Of a stretch of DNA of 64,000 bases, positions 26,849 to 37,400 are shown piece by piece. The stretch's first letter is position 1, and each line of letters begins with the position of its first letter. The position numbers and the translations under genes are program-made. Location of the stretch: positions 9,776,598 to 9,840,597 of the forward strand of contig JANVCC010010406.1 in the NCBI GenBank assembly GCA_025345505.1, written 5' to 3'. The stretch is from Todiramphus chloris collaris (taxonomy: Eukaryota > Chordata > Aves > Coraciiformes > Alcedinidae). The notes beneath the pieces are model-generated. The model did no database searches. It was given only the letters and a program-made list of their open reading frames with translations, and had not been told where the DNA came from.

Positions 26849-27954
26849 CTGCAGATACTGGGTAGCTTTTGTTAGCCCAGCTGGCACCTATATAGGGAGA
26901 CAGTTCAGTGTCCTGTTTGTCTTTGCAGTTAACACTCCCTCACTAAGCAACCAATTCTTTGTTAGGTATGTGCTGTTTTCTACATCCTTGTCTTACTCTT
27001 TCAGTGCTTGCAGTTTTCCATAACAATTGAGTTCTTTTCCAAGCAGAGTTTCACCCTGCCTGACTCATGTTGAGAGAATGCAGTTGATTTGCTAATCTGC
27101 CCACGGGGAAAAGCTTCTTTGGCATCAAGGGAAAACCAAACCGTACTCTCCTGCACAACAAAAGACTGTTTCAACACCTTTGCCATATATCCAGAAGATA
27201 TAACCCACTGAATACCAAACGAAGGATTATGCCTACCCTGCAGACACAAAAGCGAGAGCTGCCACAGAGGATCCAAATTAACTAGTTTAGCTCATGGCAG
27301 TAATATCCACACAGGACTAAGGTTGATTACCTTCGTTGTTGTATCTGCAACCCAGATTCACCACAATCCCGTAGTGGCACTACCCTGTTTGAAAACGGCC
27401 ACAGGAGCCCCTGGCGTGCAGTGCAACTCCCTTGCTTGGGATGTGACCGCACTTCCAGCTCGTTTCACCTCCCTACTCCAGCAGATCAAGCGCTCAGCTA
27501 AAACTTTTAAGCTACTACTCCCCCTCTCCCCGATGATTCCTCCTCCTGCCCAGGTCAGAAAATCAGGCTATTAAGAGGCAGTTTAATTTCTGGAGCTCTG
27601 TTCTGAGCTACAAGATTTGCAGCTGTCTAGTGTCCATTCGTTGTGAAAACAGGACCTACCAGAACATTAGCTTCAGTATTAACACAATCTTTACCCATGT
27701 TTTTTTTTTTTTTTTAATGTAAATAAAACCAGGCTGAAACAACTACAGGAGGACACAGTGCAAATACGTAGATATGGCCATCGGGTTTACTATATAAGGT
27801 AGTAAAACATGAACCTTAAGGCAGTGAAATATTAATATGAATGACTTCTCTTCCCCAAACAGCAGTGATGTTCAGTACGCAATAATGTAAGCTAACAAAT
27901 ACAAGACTTAGGGTTAAAAAATAAATAAATAAATAATCCCTAGTTTTTTTAATT

Positions 27955-27968
27955 GGGGGGGGGGGGGG
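27955..27968 (+). repeat. G14 homopolymer
   Basis: Fourteen consecutive G residues on the plus strand sit exactly where AT-rich intron turns into the CpG island. The strand transcribed into F2RL1 RNA carries C14. Such tracts can fold as quadruplex DNA and are often miscounted in assemblies. Confidence 0.9.
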
Positions 27969-28597
27969 ACACGCGAACACGATCTTCAAGGTGGTTTTTA
28001 TGTTTATAAACGGCTCCTAGAAAGGTTGCTAGCCGAAAACCGAATTCGGTACAGCACCGATACGTGCGAAGCCCGGCAGCGACCGCAGAGAATCCGCGCA
28101 GGGCCCGCGGTGCCGCAGCCCTGCCCGTCGGCTCCCTGCGCCCCAGAGGTCCAAAGCGCGCTGGAAGCCGAGCCCGGCTGCTTGCCCACCGCGCCGCGTT
28201 CTCCCGCCCGGTAGGGAGGCCGGTCGGCAGCGCCAGCACCGTAGGTCCCGACAGCTCTGCAGCCACCGGCCCCAGGTTTCCGAACCCGTTCGACTCCGCG
28301 GGAGGCTCATCCAGTCGGCTCCGGGCTCCTCGTACTCCATCCGAGGGCCAGAAACCTGTTGTTCGGCGTGGTTCTGTCCCACCCTTTCGCCCGCCTAGAG
28401 CGGCCGAGCCCCCCGGGCCGCTTCCCGCCTCAAACGGCACCACCCGCAGCCCATCCCGCAGCCCATCCCGCCTGCCAGGCGCGCCGAGCAACCAGCGCGG
28501 AGCCCGCTGAGCCCTGCGAGGGCTCGGCACCCCGCAGCTGATCCCGTCCGAGCCGGCGGCTGCAGCGCCCGTCGGCGGCAGCTCGCGCCCCTCTCAC

Positions 28598-28670
28598 CTG
28601 CAGGAGTGGCGGCTCTCAAGAGCGCGCAGAGCAGCAGCAGGAGAAGGCACAGCCCGCGGCGCTCAGCCAT
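28598..28670 (-). CDS. F2RL1: protease-activated receptor 2, coding exon 1 (signal peptide)
   Basis: The ATG at 28670 has a strong Kozak context (A at -3, G at +4); the frame upstream is open but contains no ATG. The 24 complete codons encode a classical signal peptide: a basic start (MAERR), a leucine-rich core and a small-residue end (AATPA). The last base G is followed by GTGAGA, a strong donor, so the exon ends in phase 1. Joining to the AG of exon 2 gives a Glu codon (residue 25) and then SSGTSSSKGR before the activation cut. The exon lies in the CpG island. Human PAR2 has the same two-exon layout with a signal-peptide exon; its 397 residues compare with 392 here. Confidence 0.93.
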
Positions 28671-28843
28671 CCTCCCGCCGATCTCCGGCCACCGCTGCCT
28701 CTCCCGCACGCCCGACCAGCTTCACCTGATACCTGAGCGAGAAGGTGGCGGAAGGCGCGGTCTAGACGGTAGCAGCCTGGTGGCGGGCGGAGCCGGACCA
28801 GGCCACGTCCCCCACCCCCAAAGGGCTGTGTGGGGCTGCCCTT

Positions 28844-28901
28844 AAAATGGCGGGGTGAGCCTCGGCGCTGGGTCCGCTGCTCCCGGCTCAAAATGGCGGG
28901 G
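28844..28901 (+). promoter_or_regulatory. two AAAATGGCGGGG elements, YY1-like
   Basis: The same 12-mer occurs at 28844-28855 and 28890-28901, 46 bp apart and in the same orientation, within the CpG island upstream of the F2RL1 ATG. The core AAnATGGCGG matches the known YY1 initiator-type site. Position and duplication suggest a role in start-site choice for F2RL1 or for an antisense transcript. No binding data are available from sequence alone. Confidence 0.5.
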
Positions 28902-29060
28902 CGCCCTGTCGGGGCGGCGGTTGGGCTCACGCTTCGCCTCACGCCCGGACTCCCCGCTCCGTGGCTGCTGGGGCCGAGCAGGTGCCGCGGGTGTCGGCGT
29001 GCCCGCTCTCCTACTCAAGTTAGGGGACAGTGTCCTGCTTGAAAGACAAAGAAGCAAGTT

Positions 29061-30950
29061 GAGCAACCCTACTCTCCTTCTCTCTTCAGCCGGTGCTCTT
29101 GCAGCTACCGGTCCCTCAGCACAGCGGCTCTTGGCCCTCGGCAGGTGCTCTGTTAGCAGCTTGTAGCCGAGTCATGCCGAGCGGTGCTGTTTGGAGGTGC
29201 TCATGGCTCACGCCAGGCTGCAGCTGGAGTGGCACGGACTGGTTCTGAGACGCAGGCTGCGGCCAGGGGCAAGCCGGCGAGGAAGCGTGCTGGATGGAGG
29301 GCACTTTGTGGCATGGCCTGACTCCCGCTGACTCACACTGTATTGTTTTTTTGTCTGCGCCAGGTTTCTTACTCTTACTTCATTATGTTGCCATATGGCG
29401 GATGGGCAGGAAGACGTGTAATGGCTGCTGAACCCAAATGCGTTTGTGATACTGCAGTGGCATGACCCAGGGTGAGAAAGGGGTGTTTCCCCTTGTCAGC
29501 CTCGCTTGAGCTAGGTCTATGCCAACTTCTTGGTTTTGCAAATGGGGATTTCAAGAACAAAATTAACAACACTGCAATGCCAGCAATGTTTTCCATTCAT
29601 CCATGCAAATGTGAATCTAAGGAATGTTTTTTAGGTCTGTAAAATCAAGCAAACAACAAATTCCAAAATTAAAGCTATGTATTCAGCCCTTATTCACATC
29701 TCTAGACCAGTTCTCCAGTTGCATCAGTAACGCTCTCTCTGCCCTCATTCTGCAAACGCTCAGTGTTCAGTTGGTGATAGAATTGTCAGGTTTGATTTAG
29801 GTTTTCTTTTCCTTTTTTTGAATGAGCATGTTGTGAGCATACTCTGTTTTATGGTGTTCTGATGAGAAAATTGTTCTTTTCATGGGCTTTCTGCAATGGT
29901 CATGAAATACAGCTGTAAGCTGAGAAGGTCAGCTTTGGTCCTCCTTTACTGATAGAAAATGGAGTACAGAGACATGAAGATAAAATGGACTTGGAATTTT
30001 GGGCGTCTGAGTTGACATCGGGGGCCTCTCCATTTTTTTTAAGTCTTCATTATAAGTTACTTCATACTCAAAGCACAGTTCCTGTTCGTCATCCACCCAG
30101 CTAAGACTGTTTACAGATTTCTCATCTTAGTCTCAGCCTCCTTGCTAAGCACCGGTGCAGTCATAGCCCATCCCTCCCAACTCCCTCCCTGTCTCTTTTG
30201 GTCTCACTTGCAGTGGTGTTTTGTTTACTTTACCATTAGAAACCACTTCACGGGTTCTTAATCTCCTGCTCCTAATCACTCTGTCTAGTAAACTGTATTC
30301 TCCTCATCTGGGCTTTTATCTAATCTCCCTTTCAAACAGGCATGTACATATGTGCCAGCTACTGGTCTCTACAGCATTTTCCCTCTCAGATCTCCAGTAC
30401 TTAGGAGTGGTCAGTCTTTCTCTCATCTGGTTCTGCTATAGCCAGTATTCTGCCAGCACCCAGTCCCAGAATTCGCTGTTTGCTTTCTCTTGGTTCATTC
30501 CATCCAGTCTGTCTTTTTGTTCCCTTCACATTAAAATCAGACAGCTCCTTCCCTCTTTTTCTTTGATCCAATAGCAGTGGAAGGGACTGAGAACACAAGG
30601 GAAAAGGGTTCATTGTTGTCACTAACTAAAATCTACTCTAGGCTGCCAGATGACAGGTCAGAGCTGCACCTGGAGAATCCTGTGGCTGTGTTTAAAAGCA
30701 AGTCACTGCAAGTGCATCTTCAGCAAATACGGCTCTGGACTTGGCCTCTGTTGAGTGGAAGGAAACCCATGTTAATACAGGTTTATAATTTTTCTGGGTT
30801 TCCTTAGGGATGTAGGAAATGTAGTTGATGTAAAGATCATCTCCCTTCAAAAATATATAAACAATTCATTAGAATCCCAAGCAATTAAAAATGGAGCTTA
30901 TAAGAGGGACTGCCAGGCTACCCTAATACCAGAGAACTCTATCAACATAT
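29061..30950. other. region upstream of F2RL1, no gene supported
   Basis: After the CpG island the sequence returns to ordinary composition. No coding frame or repeat family was recognised. A T/C-rich stretch lies near 30180-30580. Confidence 0.55.
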
Positions 30951-30959
30951 GCCTTATAA

Positions 30960-31308
30960 GATATTACTGTGGCCATTCAGTATTTAAAGGGGGTGTAAGA
31001 AAGATGGGGAAACACTCTTTGCCAGGACGTGTAGTGATAGGACAAGGGGCAACATTTTAAAATTAGAAGGCAGTAGATTTAGATAGGATAAAAGGAAGAA
31101 ACTGTTTACTATGAGGGTGCTGAAACACTGGAATATGTTGCCCAGAGAAGCTGTGAATACCCCATCCCTGGAAGTATTCAAGGTCAGGTTGGATGAGACT
31201 TTGAGCAGCATGACCTAGTGAAAGGTGTCCTTTCCCATGGAATGGGGTTAGACTAGATGACCTTTAAAGGTCCATTCCAACACAAACCACTCTATGATTC
31301 TATAATAA
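30960..31308 (+). mobile_element. CR1 LINE 3' end
   Basis: Plus-strand CR1 3' region: 'gtgataggacaaggggcaac', then 'tgaaacactggaatatgttg', then 'ggttagactagatgaccttt', ending 'accactctatgattctataa'. It is short, 5'-truncated and without coding capacity. Confidence 0.9.
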
Positions 31309-31857
31309 ACTAATGATCTTTGGCACTTGTAAGCAGTAGTTCCTGTTGTTCCATCTGTGCCTTGCGAACAAGACTTTTGTTCTGGTTTTATTCGATTAAC
31401 TTCTATCAAGAAGTTGGTTTTCCTAGCCGTCATCTTCAGCAGGGATAGTATTTGTTAGTAAGATTCCCGATATAGTCTAGTTGTGCCTCATGCCATAAAA
31501 AGTATTTAATGGAACCTAGAAATCAAGTTGCCCATATTCAAATCACTGGGACTTATGCACAGAGCAAAGTCGAGACTTCACTATTTTTGGTTGCAGCTTT
31601 ATTGAAGGCAACTGATTTGTCAAACCTATTTTCAGTTCTAGTGTGCTGGTTATCAAACAGTTTGTAAAGAAAACTTAACAATTTCCAAATAAACAAAAAG
31701 CAGTTAGGTTCTTGTTCACACTTTATTATCAGAAAATAATAGCGATAAATACAATCGCCACAGGAAGAGTAAGGACATCCCTATAGGTGTTTATCAAACC
31801 TCAGTTCTCCATTACAAATTGGTAGTTTCTTGTGGTTTCTGCTGTACAATATTTCTG
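31309..31857. other. intergenic DNA, no gene supported
   Basis: Nothing recognisable beyond AT-rich unique-looking sequence between two CR1 copies in opposite orientation. Confidence 0.5.
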
Positions 31858-33575
31858 CTACAGAATCACAGAATTACTGAGGCTGGAAAAGACCTCTGAG
31901 CTCATCAAGTCCAGCCTCTGACCCAACACAGCCACATCGTCTAGACCATGGCACTCAGTGCCACATCCAGCCTTTCTTTAAACACATCCAGGGACAGTGA
32001 CTCTACCACCTCCCTGGGCAGCCCATTCCAATGTCTGGTCACCCTCTCTGTCAGGAAGTGCTTCCTGATATCCAACCCAAACCTCCCCTGGTGCAGTTTC
32101 AGGCCATGTCCTCTGTTTCTGTCACTAGTCGCCTGGGAGAAGAGCCCAACCCCCACCTGAGTACAACCTCCCTTCAGGTAGTTGTAGAGAGCAACAAGGT
32201 CCCCCTTGAGTCTCCTCCAGGCTAAACAACCCCAGCTCCCTCAGCCTCTCCTCATGAGACTTTCCCTCCAGTCCCTTCCCCAGCCTCATCGCTCTCCTCT
32301 GGCCCCGCTCCAGCAGCTCAGTGTCCTTCCTGAAGTGAGGGGCCCAGAACTGTGCACAGTACTGGAGGTGAGGCCTCACCAGTGCCGGGTACAGGGGGAG
32401 AATCACATCCCTAGTCCTGCTGGCCACACTGTTCCTGAGACAAGCCAGGATGCCATTGTCCTTCAGGGCCACCTGAGCACACTGCTGGCTCACGATCAGC
32501 TGGTTGCCAACCAGCGCTCCCAGGTCTCTCTTCACAGGGCAGCTCTCCAGCCACTCCTCCCCAGTCTGTAGCGCTGCATGGGGTTGTTGTGGCCAAAGTG
32601 CAGGACCCTGCACTTGGTCCTGTTGAACTTCTTACTGTTGGCCTCAGCCCATCGACCCAGCCTGTCCAGGTCCCTCTGCAGCATCTTCCTACCCTCTGGC
32701 AGATTGACACTCTTTCCCAGTTTGGTGTCATCCACAAATTTACTGAGGGTAGACTCAATCCCCATGTCCAGGACATCAGTAAAGATGTTGAATAGGACTG
32801 GGCCCAGTACTGATCCCTGGGGTACAGCACTGGTCACCGGACACCAACTGGATGCAGCACCGTTCACCACCACTCTCTGGGCCCAGCCACCCACCCAGTT
32901 TTTAACCCAGCGAAGGGTGCGCCTGTCCAAGCCGTGGACTGCCAGCTTTTCCAGGAGGATGCTGTGGGAGACTGTGGCAAAGGCTTTGCTGAAGTCGAGG
33001 TAAACCACATCCACAGCCTTCCCCTCATCCACTAGGCAGGTCACCTCATAGAAGGATATGAGATTGGTCAGGCAGGACCTTCCTTTCCTAAACCCATGTT
33101 GGCTAGGCCTGATCACCTGGTTGTCTTCTGTATGTTGCTTGATGGCACTCAGGATGATCTGCTCCATAACCTTGCCAGGTACTGAGGTCAGGCTGACAGG
33201 CGTATAGTTCCCCGGATCCTCCAGCTGTCCCTTCTTGTGGATTGGAGTCACACTGGCCAACATCCAGTCCTCTGGGACCTCCTTGGTTAGCCAGGACCAG
33301 TGATAAATGATGGAGAGCAGCTTAGCCAGTTCTTCTGCTAGCTCCCTCAGCACCCTAGGATGAATCCCATTGGGACACATGGACTTGTTGGGATCTAAGT
33401 GGCACAGCAGGCCACTAACTACTTCCTCCTGGATTACAGGAAGGGTATTCTGCTCCCCATCTCTGCCTACCAACTCAAGAGCCCAGTTCTCCTGAGGATA
33501 TCTAGTCTTTTTGTTAAAGAAAGAGTCAAAGATGGTGTTAAGCGCCTCGGCCTTTTCCTTATCTTCTATTACATA
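31858..33575 (-). mobile_element. CR1 LINE with long reverse-transcriptase ORF
   Basis: This is the best-preserved retroelement frame in the window. On the minus strand a 313-codon open frame (32532-33473) spans most of the RT domain. It contains [28 protein letters not shown] (motif A, where the usual FDTVSHS has D changed to A), [16 protein letters not shown] and KFVDDTKLG (catalytic FxDD intact). ORF2 then continues in shifted frames to about 32125. The 3' end at 31858-31900 reads 'agaattactgaggctgg' in plus orientation. The 5' part, including the endonuclease, is missing, so it cannot move by itself. It lies between F2RL1 and the next upstream gene. Confidence 0.94.
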
Positions 33576-36500
33576 GTTACGTGTGTGTATATATAGACTG
33601 CTATAATGAGTTGGGAATAACCATCTTGTATATTTATACAGTGACTTGAAGGCAGCTTTGATCTTGCAAGTTGTTGGTTATTGATTGTCAAACCATACAC
33701 AAAACTGACAAAAAGGTAAGTGAGCATCAGTTCACTATTCCTTGCTTTAGCAATGTTTGTCTGGGGCATGGTACCAGGAAAGTCTTGTGTGGAATTGTGC
33801 TGTCCCTTGCCCTTTGAGTAGCTGGTGGATGTGGAGGTATTAACACAGTTTAGAGCAGAGTCTCCAAAGGGAACTTTTCCAGGGTTATACCCCTTAGGTC
33901 TTATTTCATTTTTAACAGCATAGTGATGTGATGTAATCATGAAGATATATGACTGTCAAAGATACTTAGTACCCCTTTATTAAATGAGCAATGGATGCGG
34001 CTTCATTGCAAGGCACTTGTCAGTACTTGCGCAGTTTGTGCTAGGATAAATGGGTGGGAACATTTTCAATATACTGAGTTTGTTTTGTGTGCTTCGTGCC
34101 TCCCTGGGAATTTCTGAATTCAGATGGCAAATGTGTTTTCAGTGTGTGGCTTATTGTAATCATACCACGTGTCCTTTGGGGGAGGAGATAAGGCATGGCT
34201 GTTTGTGCCATATATGTTACACAAATACACAGATTTTTGCTTAAGGTGCAAGAACAGCTTGATTTTGGAAGGGAGAGGAAATAAAAATCTCCTGTCTTTA
34301 AAAAGCAACATGTCTTATAGGGATGGCACAAGGCCCCTCTCCAAGCACAGCCTTCAAACAATGCTGTTAGTGCAAGGGTTCAGGGAGGACGGCTGAACTT
34401 TGATTCAAATGAAACACAGTGAGTGATTTTATTTAAAAAAATAATTTAGTTTTTAATTCAGAAGAAGCTGATGCATCATCTCTTGGCTATTTAACCTGTC
34501 CTCAGACTAGCCACCTGGCATCTTAGAAACTAGGAGAGTACCTGGGTACTAAGTTACTGTAAGACTGCTTTTGCAAGTGCAAGACCAGGTGTCTTGGTAG
34601 AATAAGAGTTTTTGATAACTCATTTCAGTGCAGGGAAGCCCTCTATCTTTTCTCCTCGGGTTTCTCATTCATGAAAGCCTGTACTATCTTAAGCAGTCTC
34701 TCTCGCTTGATTTCCTAAGCCTTTGAACAGGTGTCTGCATTTCTTCTTGAGTTCTTGTTGGCCTTTTGGCAGGCTTGTAAGGTACTACATAACAGTTGTC
34801 ACTAATGTCCTCAATGCTTGATGTGTCCAGCAAGGTTCCTGGCACACAGGAGGCATTACGGGCAGCAGCTGTGTATTGTCTTGTTTCTCTTGTAACAAAG
34901 ACCCATTTTATTTCACTCTGTATTTAGGAAGTCACTTCCTTACCCTCTCTTACCCCATGTACCCCATGTTAGGTTTGGGGGAATTCTGGCCATAGAAAAC
35001 ATGTGCTTTATGGGCATGTTGCATTGTTATGCTGTTGTGTTTTTACTAGTTGGGGTGCCAGTGTGGGTAGCACATTAATTCCTGGCATTTGGGGATCACT
35101 GTGTTGGAGGAAGAGATACGTAATATGGCTTATTTAAGATGGTCCTTTAGTGGTTATTCGGTGTCATCCTGTCTTTTCTGGCCTTCTGTCAGCAGTGTCC
35201 TGTTTTGTTTGACCTTTAACTCTTCCTATATCTTCAATTTTCTCAGAAGCAAGGAGATCCAGGGCTTGGGCTGGGAGTATGGCAAAGAGAAGTGGCAAAA
35301 AGTCTAGAACAAAATGTTAGGTATGCCCTGTGCCTGGGAGGTAGAAACACAGATGGACCAAACATGACTTCACACTGACATGGAAATACAGCTGTGACTC
35401 CTGTTCACCATGACCTTGCAGTAATAGAGGTCATGGAAATTTAACAAAACAGCTTGGTGTAAGTGGAATATAAAACAGTGCTTCTGCTTAACCTGTGTTA
35501 TGTCTGTCTTCAAGTGTGCCTACAGTGGCATGAAAAAGAAGCATGTTAAGTTGCCAAAATCAAGCAATTGAAAATTAGGAAATTATATAACTTAGACTGT
35601 TTGTGAAATCTTTGTTGAGCATGCTTGTGCATATTCATTTTGAAAGGGGTTTAGTTATGCCATCACAGCAAATCTTCCATGGTGCACTGCATAGAGTGTG
35701 CTCATGAATAAACGGATAATCTTGTACTTACACCTCTGCTTAGGTGTACTCAAGATACTACCATTTAGCTCATACTGACTTCTTACCCTGCTGCTGTTGT
35801 GAACTGGGTAAGTACTCTCCCTGCATAGACAGGAATGCAGAGAAAGGGATGTGCAGATTGCTTGCAACTCATCAGCGTAACCATTAGTTTAGGCTGAGTT
35901 TGTATCTGTCTGATGCGCATAGGACTATCCTGTTACCTGTGCTGAGGAAATGAAACAATCAACCATTGTAAAGCTAGGGAAAAAATATGTCATAGGTCAG
36001 CCAAGTGAGACATTGTTATGTGGTAGCATGTTTGTTAAAGTGGGTGTTACTGTGTCCTTTGTAATAGCCAACCAGTCTCCAGAGCAAACCACCTGCAAGC
36101 AAACAAGGAGAAATTTGAGCTTGCGTACACATGGAATTTAAAATAAGGTCAGTATTAAAAAAAATGAAACAAGATATATGCTTAGATATGCAACCTATTT
36201 GCAGCACTAATACAGTGGAGAAGGTTGGGATCAAAAATTAATCTCAGTTGTAATAAACTACATCTTTCAGAATCCTATTTGTCCATCTCACATATGAAGT
36301 TTATTGATAGCTTATCACAGCGATACTGGGTTTGTATTGACACTAGGGTACTATCCATACACCAGATTACTTTTAGGAATATATCTTTATTAGGTAACCA
36401 TTAAAAGTGATAACCGAAAATGTTGAAAGCATTCTGAAACATCTTAAAAGTCCATAACATTTCTGAGAGAAATTCTACTGTGTTCCTTTTAGCAACATTA

Positions 36501-37050
36501 TTAAATGCACCAGTTCCAAGAAATGATTTAGATTAAATTTTATAACAAAACTTTTCTGATGCCATGAAAAAGTTGCAAAGTCTGATGAGTATAGTGAAAT
36601 GTTAATCCTAGCTAGTGAGGTTAACAGGTTTTCCTCTTGGAGATTAATTAGATAAATATTGAGATACATTGACCAAACCTAGAAGGGATTTGTTTTTTCC
36701 GTTTATTTTTTCCTACGATTTCAGTTGAGCTACTATTTGTGTGTGCTGGATGATAAAACTGTTCTGAAGGTAGTTCAGTCATTTTCAGTATGAGTCTATT
36801 ACAATTCTTGTCTAGTGTTTCTACACTTGCACTGTAAGGAGTATAGGGTGGAGTATAAAGCAACAATTCATATTAAGGTAATCTGAATCATTACAGTGAA
36901 TCACAAACACAATGGAGTCAACAGTACTGTCTTGCAGCAAAGAGGGTTGTTGTCTGTAATGTATGTATGTGAACAAGTCCCTCATTCATCATCAGAAAGT
37001 TATTTGTTGGAGGATATTTTAACTCACTCCATATCTTCCTTAAATCCGGA
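33576..37050. other. intergenic DNA, no gene supported
   Basis: AT-rich sequence with only short background open frames. No repeat family was identified with confidence. Confidence 0.55.
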
Positions 37051-37059
37051 CAAAGTCCA

Positions 37060-37400
37060 GAGAAGATGTGAACAATTGGAACAATCTGGAGAATATTTAG
37101 AGCAATTAATTTTGTTTGGTCTAAAAATGGCGGAGAGACATGATGACATACATAAAGTATGCCCATGTCTGCAGCCTGTTTTCCATGTTCACTGAGTAGG
37201 CTGAAAAGTTAGCAAAGTTAGATATTAGGAAAAGGGTTCTAACAATTGGCAGTAGTGTTACTGATCTCTCACTTTCTAGGGATTCTCTATCACTGGCAGT
37301 TTTCATGTGGTTTAGACAAACAGAAATTATATAGGTATGTGCAGTTCATCTTGGCAGAAGTAGGGGATGTGTTGAGTAACTTTTCCAGTGCAGCTGTTAG
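37060..37400 (+). mobile_element. very diverged CR1-like fragment
   Basis: Segments such as 'ttagatattaggaaaaggg' (37218-37236) and 'ctatcactggcagtttt' (37287-37303), followed by 'gtttagacaaacag', follow the order of the 3' part of old CR1 elements on the plus strand. Divergence is heavy, and the edges and subfamily are uncertain. Confidence 0.4.

Larger units (their letters stand above)
23739..28597 (-). other. F2RL1: F2RL1 intron 1 (4859 bp)
   Basis: The intron has a GT donor (G/GTGAGA, minus strand, at 28597) and an AG acceptor preceded by a T-rich tract (about 23739-23785). Its phase is 1, as in mammalian F2RL1. It holds one CR1 insertion (26086-26848), a T-run at 27700-27716, an AAAT run near 27922-27935 and a G14 run at the edge of the CpG island. 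No exon of another gene was recognised inside. Confidence 0.9.
27955..29060 (-). promoter_or_regulatory. F2RL1: CpG island and promoter region of F2RL1
   Basis: A sharp rise in GC and in CpG dinucleotides begins after the G14 run and fades beyond about 29060, in a window otherwise poor in CpG. The island spans exon 1 and the start of intron 1. No TATA box was seen at a fitting distance upstream of the ATG. GC boxes such as 'ggcgggcgg' (28782-28790) and two AAAATGGCGGGG elements suit a dispersed, TATA-less start upstream of 28670. The island could also drive an antisense transcript on the plus strand. Confidence 0.85.

Noticed and set aside
27949-28530. Long open frames in the CpG island (for example 193 codons, minus)
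   Set aside because: High GC lowers stop frequency; compositions are Arg/Ala/Gly/Pro-rich with no domain. They overlap F2RL1 exon 1 and intron in other frames.
37123-37140. AAAAATGGCGGAG resembling a YY1 site
   Set aside because: It is isolated, outside any CpG island, and lies in a diverged CR1-like fragment.
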